Below are positions 23,400-32,655 of a stretch of DNA of 64,000 bases, piece by piece. The notes beneath the pieces are model-generated. The model was given only the letters and a program-made list of their open reading frames with translations, made no database searches and was not told the origin of the DNA. Position numbers and translations under genes: made by a program. Origin of the DNA: G039954875 sp047528275 (GTDB lineage Bacteria > Bacteroidota > Bacteroidia > Flavobacteriales > Blattabacteriaceae); the NCBI GenBank assembly GCA_047528275.1, contig CP180023.1, positions 434,001 through 498,000 of the forward strand, written 5' to 3'. Each line of letters opens with the position of its first letter. The first letter of the stretch is position 1.

Positions 23400-24448
23400 T
23401 TTTTAATAAATATTTATATTTCTCTTTATAAGAAGCTTTTCCGTTATAGATAGAATGTGTATTCTGACAGGTATGGCCTATAAGATCATACCTACATCAT
23501 TCCTTAACCTCAAAATCTTACTCATTCTAATGATGAGTATACCGAGGTGTCTTGCTCGAAACGTAGTTCTCGACGCCATTTTTTTTTGTACTATTCTCGA
23601 AATTGTCTGTTGTAATTCCTAAAGAACGTTGAATAGTTTTTACTCTTGAATATAGATAAAAGATAAGGATGGCTCTTGTATTTATAATAATCCAAAATCT
23701 CTTTAGCCTCTGGATAAATTACATTACCAATATATTCACTTGTTTCATAATTAAAATAGTGAAATTTTATCCTATTCATTTTGATATATTTATCATAATG
23801 TATATTATTAATATTGAACAGATCAACCCCGCCAAATAAGAATTACAGTAAAGAATAATTCTGAAGATCAAAAAAAAAACTAATAATTCTCCCTTTCCTT
23901 TTGGTGGGATTGTTTGAAATGTCAGACGTATTTTTTCAGGTTCTATGAACTTATTCTGTTTCTTTTCGATTTTGATCATGACCCTTACTAAAGGGTCGTA
24001 GATCAGTGATAATTTTATAAAAAGCTTTTCGTTATAAATATCAGCTAAAGTGCTCAAATAATTATGAATAGAATTATTTTTTTACGCTTGTCGACATTTT
24101 ATTGATTTTAAAGCTATTCATCAATGATCTATAGAAATGAGTAAAAGGTAAGGAGCCTAGATTATAAAATCTAATGATTAGTGATGACCTCAGCTATGAA
24201 TTTTCCCATTCGAAGGCTACTTCATATAAGGCTTGGTATTCGGGAATGATTAGGGATTGGTAAATCAGTACGGTGATCCCACTGACTTTCGTCAGTATAA
24301 AATCCAGTATTTTTCCTTTTCTTTTTTCCTTGCGTTCGCAAATGATTTTGACTGGAAATCTTTTTTTAGTTACCCTGTTTGATTTATAGAATGTTATTCT
24401 GATTGTCATTCGGACAATTTTTTCTGAAAAAGTTAAGAACTTTCTCAA
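23400..24448 (-). pseudogene. int: Phage tyrosine integrase relic
   Basis: Tyrosine integrases insert phage DNA at attachment sites. The N-terminus at 24448 reads MRKFLTFSEKIVRMTIRITF, with the beta-strand arm-binding style of Bacteroidota integrases. The catalytic-domain part reads RIKFHYFNYETSEYIG, IYPEAKEILDYYKYKSHPYL and FRNYNRQFRE (23600-23770), matching the usual Y-R-KT-- ...L-EA--I---Y pattern. The C-terminal region near 23460-23560 keeps a decayed LGHT-like stretch (DLIGHTCQNTHSIYNG), after which the active-site tyrosine is uncertain. At least three frameshifts are present. It lies 75 bp from the 3' end of tRNA-Arg. Confidence 0.75.
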
Positions 24449-24523
24449 AAAATAGAAGATAAATAGGGAATAAAAAGGTAGAATTCAGAATATAGATAAC
24501 TTATTTTTACTATTTTACCTCTG

Positions 24524-24560
24524 TGACCACGGCAGGATTCGAACCTGCGACCGACTGCTT
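24524..24560 (-). other. Probable prophage attachment core: 3' end of tRNA-Arg
   Basis: Phage and island integrases often recombine within the 3' half of a tRNA gene and leave the tRNA intact. Here the integrase relic and the whole prophage lie on the 3' side of this tRNA. The matching second copy expected at the far prophage end was not seen within the window, so it should be left of position 1 if it survives. The site is inferred. Confidence 0.4.
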
Positions 24561-24597
24561 AGAAGGCAGTTGCTCTATCCAGCTGAGCTACGTGGCC
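24524..24597 (-). tRNA. tRNA-Arg (anticodon TCT)
   Basis: Reverse complement folds as a 74-nt cloverleaf starting GGCCACG and ending CGTGGTC plus A. The anticodon arm ACTGC-CTTCTAA-GCAGT gives TCT, reading AGA. The T arm GCAGGTTCGAATCCTGC is canonical. CCA is not encoded. It is last in a three-tRNA minus-strand operon. Confidence 0.95.
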
Positions 24598-24627
24598 TAT
24601 TCATCAAGACCATGCAAATGATCTTGT

Positions 24628-24701
24628 CGGGATGGCAGGATTTGAACCTGCGACCTCCTGGTCCCAAACCAGGCGCGATGACCGGACTACGCTACATCCC
24701 G
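24628..24701 (-). tRNA. tRNA-Pro (anticodon TGG)
   Basis: Reverse complement starts CGGGATG and ends CATCCCG. The anticodon arm CCTGG-TTTGGGA-CCAGG gives TGG, reading proline codons. The T arm is GCAGGTTCAAATCCTGC. It lies 30 bp from tRNA-Arg and 8 bp from tRNA-Ser on the same strand. Confidence 0.95.
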
Positions 24702-24709
24702 TCTATATG

Positions 24710-24794
24710 CGGAGAGTGTGGGATTCGAACCCACGCGACAGTTTCCTGCCGACAGTTTAGCAAACTGCTCCGTTAACCACTCTGGCAACTCTCC
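24710..24794 (-). tRNA. tRNA-Ser (anticodon GCT)
   Basis: An 85-nt class II tRNA with acceptor GGAGAGT/ACTCTCC and discriminator G. The anticodon loop TTGCTAA gives GCT, reading AGC and AGU. The long variable arm (GTCGGCAGGAAACTGTCGC region) is typical of serine tRNAs. It is first in the operon, just downstream of the promoter at 24817-24847. Confidence 0.95.
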
Positions 24795-24816
24795 TATGAG
24801 GGGCAGAATAGGTTTG

Positions 24817-24847
24817 CAAATGTAAATAGATCTTTTTAATAAACAAG
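24817..24847 (-). promoter_or_regulatory. Bacteroidota-type promoter of the tRNA-Ser-Pro-Arg operon
   Basis: On the minus strand the -7 box TACATTTG (24824-24817) fits TAnnTTTG exactly. A -33 TTG (24846-24844) lies 19 nt upstream, the spacing known for this phylum's sigma factor. Transcription would start near 24810, about 15 nt before tRNA-Ser. Confidence 0.7.
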
Positions 24848-24849
24848 TT

Positions 24850-25019
24850 ATCTTGTGTATAGATCGAGAAGGAATAAATACTTTTGAATATAATTGGTGA
24901 ATTGATATATAAATAGATTTTAATCAGGGTATTTTATTCTAGTATAATGGAGTATGATCAATTTTTATTGAGTATGTTTTTTATTCTTTTTATTTCTTTA
25001 AGTGTAAGTTTTTAATTGA
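24850..25019. other. Non-coding AT-rich gap
   Basis: No gene or site is visible between the tRNA promoter and the end of the pgpH relic. Confidence 0.6.
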
Positions 25020-26990
25020 AAATTAATTTTCTTTCTTTTGTTTGTTTATCGTAGTCTCTACGAGACTTCCCAAATCCTTATTAGAAGGATTTTTTTATGC
25101 TTTTTGATGAAGCCTCTATAGCATCATATATCATGACAATAGCTGTTTCCTTGGAAACAGGGTTTGGGACCTGCATAACGGAACACTTCTTTATCTACCT
25201 TTTTGTTAGGATATTATTTTTTATATTTTTTATGAAAGTAGTATACTAGTGTGTCACCGTGATGTGTGCGTATGAAGTCGATGACTCGATCAGGTAAGTG
25301 GTATTCTTTGGGTAATTTAATTCCTAAAGGGACATGATTTAAAACGGTTTGAGCACTTTCTTCTGGGGTAAGGTTTTCATGAGGGTTAATCATATTTTGT
25401 TGATTTTGTGAGAAATATATAGTATGTTCTATTTTTTCAATGCCGTGATAGATTGCTTCTATCTTTGTCAATAAAGGATTTACTCCTGTTTCTAAAGCGT
25501 CCTCTTCTGTTAGACTAGCTATTGTAAGGGCATGTTGTAGTGTTCCTGGTCCTTTTTGAGATAATATTCTCAAAATTGACATTTTAGTATCGGAGAGTTT
25601 TAATAAGGAAAGATCCAAAATGGGTTTAAATAATTTTTCAAGAATATATATTAATTATTGTTTTAAAAAGATCAATATACTTTTTAAAAAAAAATGTATA
25701 GATAATTGTATATGATGTTTTTGTCTAATGTTTCTTCACAGGTTAGTATTAGTCTGAAATAGGTTATCATATAGACGAATATTGCTTTTCCTACCGCAAT
25801 AATTAAATTGGTTCTTGTATAGATTGTTTTTTATATGATTAATAATGTAATATATTCATATTATTTTTAATAAAAAAACTTATTAACGATAATCGATAAA
25901 AGAAGGAGATTTACTACATGATTGATAATATTAAAATCAAAGTTGAAAAATACTTGGATAATAATAGGTAGAATACAAATATTTATTAAATATAAAAAAT
26001 AAAGATAATTATCAAAATCTTTTATAATCAGTAGAGCTGTTAAGAGAATATTTGACATTATAAACACAAAATTTCGATTGTTATTTTATATTTTTACTTA
26101 AAAATAAAATAAATATAATAAAAAAATCAATGAAATTATGTTTATTAATGAGAGATATTCTACAGTTAAATAACATATATTTTTAATAGTAATAATATAA
26201 TGAATTTATTATTACTTATATTATATGATTAATAAAATTATATTTTATTTATAAATAGTTATTATTCTCTAGAAATTGCATTAATTTTTAATTAAGAAAT
26301 TTCTTCATTGATTTTTTATTATAATAAATACTAGATGGAAAGTGTATTTTTTAATAATTAATTATAAATACTACTGAATGGGATTTAAGCCTGGGATTAA
26401 TTCATCGATAAGCGTGTTTACTTTATCAGATATATAGATCATACTATAAGGGACGGTATATAATATCCCATCATTATATTTTATAATAATAATATTATTA
26501 TTTTTTAAATTAAATTGAATAGTATAAGGGTTGATGTAGCTGTATTTGTAAATGGTATAGATAATAAAATTGCTTTTATCGATAAGTGTTTTCTCTTTTT
26601 GAACAAATATGGTCTTCTTGAATTCATCGATTATATTGGGAAGAATATTTTTGTCTTTATTGAAAAAATATTTTTTATTATCTATTCCTCGTTTTACCTC
26701 TTTATTGTATTCCTTACAAAAGACAGCGAAGGATTTACCTACGTCGGCAGTTGGTTGCGCCCTCAATATCTGCTCTACTACCAATTCGTCAACCACCTGA
26801 TGCTAGGCGAAGAGATAGAACTATATTTCCCCGCTCGAGTAAAATTAACTAAATGTTGCCATAAATCTACTAAAGAGGCCTTTGAATAATCTCTAAGCGA
26901 GAGGGATAGTTTTTTTGCTAGGGAATAAGCTATCAAAGTGAGAGGTTTTTTGAAAGGATCAGAACTTTTTTAGATTTTGATGGAATTCTT
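25020..26990 (-). pseudogene. pgpH: PgpH-like 7TM HD-domain cyclic-di-AMP phosphodiesterase, dead
   Basis: PgpH is a membrane enzyme that degrades cyclic di-AMP. The 134-codon frame 25618-25214 holds part of the HD domain: GVNPLLTKIEAIYHGIEKIE, FSQNQQNMINPHENLTPEES and VIDFIRTHHGDTLVYYFH. The family's metal-binding HD in 'YHDIGK' is HG here. Two frameshifts downstream still give VDKEVFRYAGPKP, then PVSKETAIVMIYDAIEAS, then KNPSNKDLGSLVETTINK. Upstream, 26067-25867 reads LINICILPIIIQVFFNFDFN, part of the seven-helix region. The frame 26796-26371 (VCKEYNKEVKRG..., IIIIKYNDGILYTVPYSMIY) resembles its extracellular domain, though less certainly. The stretch 26100-26340 is very AT-rich. Confidence 0.75.
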
Positions 26991-27015
26991 TTGAAGATGC
27001 TCATGAGGAGGTTCA

Positions 27016-27612
27016 TCATTTAGTTGGACTGGTCCATGGGTTATCTTTGATACGGAATCGCCAAGGAATGCTTTTGTAAGGTTCTGTAATGTTTAGTCCT
27101 ACTCGCGGTGAAGCGATGATTTGGTTTTCGGGGATGATTATTCCTCGATCTTCTATCCAGATGACCTCACCGGTAAGTGTAGTTTTGTTGTGTTGTAGCT
27201 CTATGCCTAGGGCTTCAGTGAGTAGCCCCGGTCCAGCAGTAAGATTTCTTTTCAACCGGTCCATTTGACGCCTCATCAACATGATATCTATGCCTTCTAC
27301 CGGTTCTAAGCCCCGTATCAGTATAGCATGGGCTACATCTTTTTTATGGGTTACGATATTGAAGAGCTTGTATACCCCATAGATCAGATAGACGTATGCA
27401 GTACCTCCTTGGTAAAACATGGCTTCGGTTCGGTTGGTCCTCTTATTATCAAAAGCATGAGAGCCATAGTCTTCGGGGGCTTTATAGGCTTCGGTCTCTA
27501 CGATCATCCCACAAGTATATTTCCCATCGATCTGAGTACAGAGAAATTTTCCCAGGAATGCCTGTGCTAAGGATATCACGTCCTCTTGAGTATAAAAAGA
27601 TTGACTAATCAT
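27016..27612 (-). CDS. 3-methyladenine DNA glycosylase (AAG/MPG family)
   Basis: This monofunctional glycosylase removes alkylated and deaminated purines at the start of base-excision repair. The 198-codon frame is complete and of normal bacterial length. It has the N-terminal LAQAFLGKFL, the VETEAY segment with the catalytic glutamate (residues 38-43), the SHAFDNKRTNRTEAMF loop (about 51-66), the YVYLIYGVYKLFNIVT segment that holds the intercalating tyrosine (about 73-88), and the C-terminal SPRVGLNI segment. Nothing suggests decay, although both neighbours are relics. It is a rare DNA-repair gene kept in this region. Confidence 0.93.
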   Translation of the reverse strand: MISQSFYTQEDVISLAQAFLGKFLCTQIDGKYTCGMIVETEAYKAPEDYGSHAFDNKRTNRTEAMFYQGGTAYVYLIYGVYKLFNIVTHKKDVAHAILIRGLEPVEGIDIMLMRRQMDRLKRNLTAGPGLLTEALGIELQHNKTTLTGEVIWIEDRGIIIPENQIIASPRVGLNITEPYKSIPWRFRIKDNPWTSPTK

Positions 27613-28193
27613 CTGTTTTTTATAGATTTAATCTATTTTTTTCCATAAAAAATTTATGATATCAATTTTACTTCTTTTATCGATGCTGGATATTTTCTCC
27701 TTGGCTATTGATTAAAAAATCATGAAAGAGGGAGCGTATCAATGTTGGTTGGGTAGGTAAAAGTAAATCCTTTAGGAATGTTTTTTTTTTAAAAAAAAAA
27801 GAAAATGAGTTTTAAAGTCTTCTCCGAAGAAGAGTATGTACGGTAAAGGAGTATCGATTTTTGATGGTAAATGATCCTTTGAAATGAAATAACCTTTGGC
27901 GGTAAATTTCTCCAATCAAAAACCCTTACCTAATTTGTCTAAAGTAGATTTTTTTAAGCATTCTGTCTTAGTCTTATTTTTTAATGAGCCCGGTCGGGAG
28001 GAAACATTGAAGAATATGAAGAGTTGATCATGATGAAGAGGAGATAAAGGTATTATTTTTAATAATTCAAGAAATTTGATCATCAAATGGCTACTATATC
28101 CACTACCTATTTATAATGTATTTTTATCTATACCTAATCTCAAAAATAATAAAATGATAAAAATAAACCTACTTCCTTGAAAAAAATATAGGA
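27613..28193 (-). pseudogene. Unassigned relic upstream of the cysteine desulfurase gene
   Basis: Between about 28080 and 27730 the minus strand reads protein-like sequence with one TGA: LFIFFNVSSRPGSLKNKTK, STLDKLGKGF, stop, FTAKGYFISKDHLPSKIDTP and ILFFGEDFKTHF. I do not recognise it. A run of ten T followed by ten A at 27781-27800 lies inside it. The last 110 bp before the next gene hold its upstream region, where I see no clear promoter. Confidence 0.4.
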
Positions 28194-29345
28194 ATGGATC
28201 GAATATATTTAGATAATGCGGCTACCACTCCAATAAGGGATGAAGTAGTAGAAGTGATGATGAGTGCTTTGAAGAAGTCTATTGGAAATCCATCTTCTCC
28301 ACATCAATTTGGGAGAGAAGTACGCGCACTCATTGAGGAATCCAGGATCTCAGTAGCACGGCGACTCAATGCACTCCCCTCTGAAATTATTTTCACCTCA
28401 GGAGGTACGGAGGCGAATAATCTCATCTTACGATCTGCTGTACGAGATTTAAAAATTAGGCATATCGTCACTTCGCCCTTGGAGCACAAGGCTGTTTTGG
28501 AGACGGTTTTGGATCTGTCCCATCGTATGCGAGTGATGGTAGAATTGGTCCGGCTGAAGGAAAAAGGAGTGATCGATTTAGAAGACTTGGATCAAAAATT
28601 ACAAAATACCTCTCTTCCCACCTTAGTGACTCTTATGTATGCCAATAACGAGATTGGCAATCTTTTGGATGTAGAAAATATTGAGGTGATTTGTAAAAAA
28701 TATAGCGTTTATTTTCATTCGGATACCGTACAAGCAGTTGGTCATTATCCATTGAATATGATTCAATTACCTTTTCATTTTGCTTCTGCGAGTGCTCATA
28801 AATTTCACGGGCCAGCGGGAGTAGGTTTTGCCTTCATTCGTAAGGCAATGGGCTTAAGGTCGATCCTTACCGGAGGATATCAAGAGCGGAGTATGCGTGC
28901 TGGCACGGAGAATACCAGTGGGATCATAGGTTTAGCCAAAGCTTTAGATTTGGCCTGTCTTCATTTGGAAGAAGATAAAAAGCGGATAGAAGCGCTCAAA
29001 TCATATTGTATTTCGTCGCTCAAGCAAGCCCTTCCTTATGTTGTTTTCAATGGACTCTCAGATAATATGGCACAGAGCATTTATACGGTATTAAATATTT
29101 CGTTGCCCATCAAGGATGACTTGCTCGGTTTTGAGTTGGATCTGAAAGGCATTGCCGTCTCGCAAGGGAGTGCTTGTAATTCGGGTTCGGGTAAGAGCTC
29201 TTATGTCATCGATGCGGTATCCAATCCAGAACAAGTAGAAAATACTACTTCTTTGAGAATATCTTTTGGTATATTTAATCAGAAAAAAGATATTGATGCT
29301 TTGGTCTTGACTTTGAAGGATTTGATGACACAAAAAGGATTTTGA
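28194..29345 (+). CDS. iscS: Cysteine desulfurase (class V aminotransferase, IscS/NifS type)
   Basis: This PLP enzyme takes sulfur from cysteine for iron-sulfur clusters and tRNA thiolation. The 383-codon frame is complete. It shows YLDNAATTP at the N-terminus, the cofactor-contacting GGTEANN (70-76) and MYANNEIGN (148-156), HSDTVQAVGH (175-184), the PLP lysine in SASAHKFHG (Lys203), and the persulfide cysteine in SQGSACNSGSG (Cys328). The short loop around Cys328 fits the NifS-like shape used by many Bacteroidota. It stands alone between two relics. No isc or suf scaffold gene lies in the window. Confidence 0.93.
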   Translation: MDRIYLDNAATTPIRDEVVEVMMSALKKSIGNPSSPHQFGREVRALIEESRISVARRLNALPSEIIFTSGGTEANNLILRSAVRDLKIRHIVTSPLEHKAVLETVLDLSHRMRVMVELVRLKEKGVIDLEDLDQKLQNTSLPTLVTLMYANNEIGNLLDVENIEVICKKYSVYFHSDTVQAVGHYPLNMIQLPFHFASASAHKFHGPAGVGFAFIRKAMGLRSILTGGYQERSMRAGTENTSGIIGLAKALDLACLHLEEDKKRIEALKSYCISSLKQALPYVVFNGLSDNMAQSIYTVLNISLPIKDDLLGFELDLKGIAVSQGSACNSGSGKSSYVIDAVSNPEQVENTTSLRISFGIFNQKKDIDALVLTLKDLMTQKGF

Positions 29346-29409
29346 TTCATACCTATAGAGGAGCTTTGCATCGAAAAGGAGTAAATTCATTTCAATTTTT
29401 TATAGTAGT

Positions 29410-30430
29410 ATAACTTATATCAATGGAATAGGTGAGGATGGAAAATTTTAATAAGATCTTTCAAGAATTTATCACATCGTACTGTATCCTTCTCGAAATA
29501 ATCATTCGCATTCCGAAGATTTTTTCCGTTTTATAGACGAATAGGACATTTGCATTTGAAAGGCTTTGAAAAGTGTATAACTCCTGTTTTTGGAAGTAAA
29601 TATAGCACGTTGTTCTATATTGATGATATAGATCTAGAAATCAATTGAATGATATTTTTTATATACCGTTTCAAAAGAAAGAGCCATCTACGAAGATTTT
29701 ACCATCAGAAATTTACAAAAATTCATTGTACATGATACCAGTGAATACTATAGGTAAGTCCAGTTGAACTTGATTCAACTTCTGATCCTCTAGCTAATTT
29801 CTTTCAATTAAAGCAAAAAGTATATCAGCTTTAGATTACCGGTCAAAAAAAGTTCTAATGAATTTGATCCATTTGGATTTTCCTAATGAATCTTCTTAAA
29901 GATACTCATCGACTAAAATCACCGGAATACCCATTCGTTCCAATTGTTCATGAGCTTTCAAATAATTGACATTGTGTTATATCTGATCACTACACCAGGG
30001 CTTAGAGTGACGATATTTTCTACGTCCAAGACATTATTTGTACTCACCTTTTTGATCGATTCTCTTTGGTGGACTACGTTGAATGCATCATCATAATAAC
30101 GGTCTTCATCCGTATCCTAACGATCCTGTCTTGTAAGTCCAGCATTTTTTAAAAAACCAAGATGCTCATAGCAGTGATCACACAGCTTTGTGCCATCAAA
30201 TAAATAAAAGCACGTTTACCCTATAAGACATAAATATTTTGATCTTTTGTGTGGATTTCCTGCGAGGCATTTTTATAAAAAAGAAACCCTTTGCATAGCG
30301 AATATTTATATCCTTTTGGTGATAAGCATGATGCGAAGCTTTTTCCGAGTAAGATGCCTTATGAGAAGATGATTTGCAACCCTACAAAAAGAGCGTAAAA
30401 CATCACAAGCATATAAGGAATCTCATTCTA
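29410..30430 (-). pseudogene. BtuF-like ABC transporter substrate-binding protein relic
   Basis: Such periplasmic proteins bind vitamin B12, heme or ferric siderophores for an ABC importer. Reading through frame changes on the minus strand: DDAFNVVHQRESIKK, NVLDVENIVTLSPGVVI, KAHEQLERMGIPVILVDE, EDSLGKSKWIKFI (29860-30110), then GKIFVDGSFF, and near the C-terminus ANDYFEKDTVRCDKF then LKDLIKIFHPHLF (29420-29500). The last segment is the typical end of Bacteroidota members, and the middle 'L-P--VI ... GIPVI---E' is the family core. Many stops and frameshifts destroy it. No permease or ATPase partner is visible nearby. Confidence 0.75.
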
Positions 30431-30524
30431 ATTTAGAATTCAAAACATGAAGATAAAAAAACAATAGTAATAGTCATAACTGATATCGATGAGATTCGAT
30501 CCGAATATAAAATTAAACATGTTT

Positions 30525-30555
30525 TTTGAAAATCCGACATAAAGATATAGCTTTG
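30525..30555 (+). promoter_or_regulatory. Bacteroidota-type promoter of rpsF-rpsR-rplI
   Basis: A -33 box TTTG (30525-30528) and a -7 box TAGCTTTG (30548-30555, matching TAnnTTTG) are separated by exactly 19 nt. Transcription would start near 30562 and give a leader of about 30 nt before the rpsF start at 30594. Confidence 0.75.
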
Positions 30556-30593
30556 TAGCCAATATGGTCCCATCCATGTAAAAAATCGAATCT

Positions 30594-30953
30594 ATGCTAG
30601 AAAACGTATATGAAACCATGATAGTAATCACACCGGTTTTGTCTGATGCTCAGTATCAGGATGTGGCAGGGGAATACGAAAGTTTTTTAAAAAATAATGA
30701 TGCCCAAATCAGGCATAAAGAGCGTTGGGGATTGAAACGTTTAGCTTACACCATAAAAAAAAAACAAAGTGGTTGGTATAGTTTGTTAGAATACGAGGTA
30801 GCACCCAGCTTGATTTCTGAACTCGAATTGAGATTAGAACGTGATGAACGTGTAATATGTTTCATTACAGTCAAATTAGATAAAGATGCAATCAAATATA
30901 CCGAAAAAAGAAGGAAAGAAATGCAACTTAAAAAAGAAAAACAACTTAATTGA
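30594..30953 (+). CDS. rpsF: 30S ribosomal protein S6
   Basis: S6 sits on the platform of the small ribosomal subunit next to S18. The frame of 119 codons is complete and begins MLENVYETMIVITPVLSD. It contains the conserved RWGLKRLAYTIKKKQSGWY (about 44-62) and ends in a lysine-rich tail (EKRRKEMQLKKEKQLN). It is the first gene of the operon with rpsR and rplI, preceded by a strong phylum-type promoter. Confidence 0.95.
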   Translation: MLENVYETMIVITPVLSDAQYQDVAGEYESFLKNNDAQIRHKERWGLKRLAYTIKKKQSGWYSLLEYEVAPSLISELELRLERDERVICFITVKLDKDAIKYTEKRRKEMQLKKEKQLN

Positions 30954-30990
30954 GAAAATACTACGGTCTAGTCAATAAACAACATGTGTA

Positions 30991-31293
30991 ATGGTATTAG
31001 ACGATCTAACAAAGCAAGTCAAGCAAGGAGGTGAAAATGAATTACGTTACCTTTCACCTTTGAAACTGGAGACTAAGCCCGAAAAAAAACATGATTTTTT
31101 TAAAGAGCGAGGTATTAAATATATTGATTATAAAGATCCAGTATTCTTAAAAAAGTTCCTCAATGCCCAAGGAAAAATCCTACCACGCCATCTTACAGGT
31201 ACTTCACTAAAAAATCAAAAAAAGTTGGCTACCGCCATCAAAAGAGCTAGGCATATTGGCCTTTTACCCTTTATGACCGATGAATTCAAGTAA
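30991..31293 (+). CDS. rpsR: 30S ribosomal protein S18
   Basis: S18 binds S6 and the platform 16S rRNA. The frame of 100 codons is open, and the conserved core KYIDYKDPVFLKKFLNAQGK then ILPRHLTGTS and KRARHIGLLPF lies in the second half. The first 35 residues are an unusual extension (MVLDDLTKQVKQGGENELRY...) compared with typical S18 of about 75-90 residues. A later start is possible, but no other ATG lies close to the core, so I keep this one. It starts 37 bp after rpsF. Confidence 0.93.
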   Translation: MVLDDLTKQVKQGGENELRYLSPLKLETKPEKKHDFFKERGIKYIDYKDPVFLKKFLNAQGKILPRHLTGTSLKNQKKLATAIKRARHIGLLPFMTDEFK

Positions 31294-31317
31294 ACATTGA
31301 GATGAAAAACCTTAAAA

Positions 31318-31788
31318 ATGAGGATTATTTTAAAAAAAGATATAGAAAATTTAGGTTTTAAATACGATGAGTTAAACGTTAAACCCGGTCATGCTAGGAA
31401 TTATCTCATCCCTCAAGGTTATGCCATTGCTGCCTCACCCAGTGCACTCAAAGAGCTCAATGAAGTATTGAAGCAACGTGCCAAAAAAGAAGAAGCCTTG
31501 ATCAATAAAGCTAAGCAAATAGCTAAAGGGCTCAATCTCTTAAACTTGAAAATATCTACCAAAGCAGGTAGAGGGGGTAAACTGTTTGGATCGGTCTATA
31601 ATCAAGATCTGACCGAAGCTCTGGCAAAAGAAGGTATTCAGATCGATAAAAAGCTTATACGTATCGTTGGTAGTACCATCAAAACTACAGGAAAATACCA
31701 AGCCAGCATACGCCTGCATCGTCAGTTAGAAGCCCAACTCTTTTTTGAAGTGGTAGCTACTACTACCGAATCCAAGAAAAAAGATTAA
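31318..31788 (+). CDS. rplI: 50S ribosomal protein L9
   Basis: L9 bridges large subunits and helps keep the reading frame. The frame of 156 codons begins MRIILKKDIENLGFKYDELN, has the conserved VKPGHARNYLIPQGYA (about 21-36), a long connecting helix, and the C-terminal domain with KAGRGGKLFGSV (about 81-92). It starts 24 bp after rpsR and closes the operon. Length and motifs are normal. Confidence 0.95.
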   Translation: MRIILKKDIENLGFKYDELNVKPGHARNYLIPQGYAIAASPSALKELNEVLKQRAKKEEALINKAKQIAKGLNLLNLKISTKAGRGGKLFGSVYNQDLTEALAKEGIQIDKKLIRIVGSTIKTTGKYQASIRLHRQLEAQLFFEVVATTTESKKKD

Positions 31789-32655
31789 AATATTTATCAA
31801 AAGCATATCTTTGGTAAGATAAGTATTTGTAAATCCAGTCATGATGTGAGGCCTATAATATATCGTTTTATTGTTTACTTTCATTACTATTTATCAAAGG
31901 ACCCATTAAATCTGACAAGAAGGAAAGCCTCTTGTAACTAGAGAATTATATAAAAATCTCCTTGAAAATAGAGCGATGAGTGATATTTTGACTTAGATAT
32001 TTTACGTACAATCTTTTGTTGCAGCTTATAAATCCATCTACTGTGGACCTGAATTCAAATACTACAGAGTATGAGGTATCATCCTACCTTAGGGCTATAT
32101 TAAAGTAGATCTTATGGGGAAAGAACATTATGGTTTTCCAGCCTAAACTTGTGATAATTTGCATGCGATTACTGATTCCTACGAATTCAGTCAAAATGTT
32201 GATAACCTTCTTGAAAAGATAGATGCTGAATCGCTATTGGTTTTGAAAAGGTAGAAAATATGGCCCCTATTTACCAAAAGGGAATTATATCTCTGGGTAG
32301 ACATGCAAAAAGCAATCTCAAAGAATTCCTTTTTCAAAGGAGAAGGTTTGCGGATCTTCTATCAAAAATATCTCTCTCGCACCTATACGGAATGAGAGTG
32401 GAATGGCATCATTAATGAGATATAATATATTGATTATAAACCTAGTAATATCTATCACCTTCAGTTCAAACGCAAACTAATCAAGAAACTGTCTAGTCAG
32501 GAAGCTCATTACATCTACGAATTGCTCAAGGTCGAAACGATCCTTAGTCAATGATATGGTAGAGTAAGCTAGTAGTAAAACAAATGAAAAATTTCGTATG
32601 ACAACACTTATTTGAAAAAGATTTTATGTTTTTTGTTACATATTTTTTAATATAA
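31789..32655 (+). pseudogene. Unassigned relic A, paralogous to relic B downstream
   Basis: From about 32020 to 32555 the plus strand shows protein-like pieces in changing frames: GYIKVDLMGKEHYGFPA, stop, HAITDSYEFSQNVDNLLEKI, AIGFEKVENMAPIYQKGI, then YKPSNIYHLQFKRKLIKKLS and SQEAHYIYELLKVETILSQ. The last part resembles the end of the next relic. I do not recognise the family. No function can be given. Confidence 0.45.

Noticed and set aside
1..24524. Stop-codon reassignment (for example TAG read as Gln) to explain the many in-frame stops
   Set aside because: Stops replace different residues, all three stop codons occur, frameshifts are also frequent, and intact genes such as glyS, ugd and iscS use the standard code.
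24524..24597. Duplicate of the tRNA-Arg 3' end within the window as the far attachment site
   Set aside because: I did not find a second copy between 1 and 24523, so the far end must lie outside the window or be lost.
24570..24776. 68-codon plus-strand frame across the tRNA genes
   Set aside because: It is the well-known false frame made by antisense translation of tRNA genes (GWQDLNLRPP type).
25073..25096. Hairpin AAATCCTT/AAGGATTT followed by T residues, like a plus-strand terminator
   Set aside because: It lies in the C-terminal coding part of the minus-strand pgpH relic, where the residues KNPSNKDLG are read, and no plus-strand gene ends before it.
26515..26889. 124-codon plus-strand frame
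   Set aside because: It is the antisense of the pgpH extracellular-domain relic, which has the better protein-like sequence on the minus strand.
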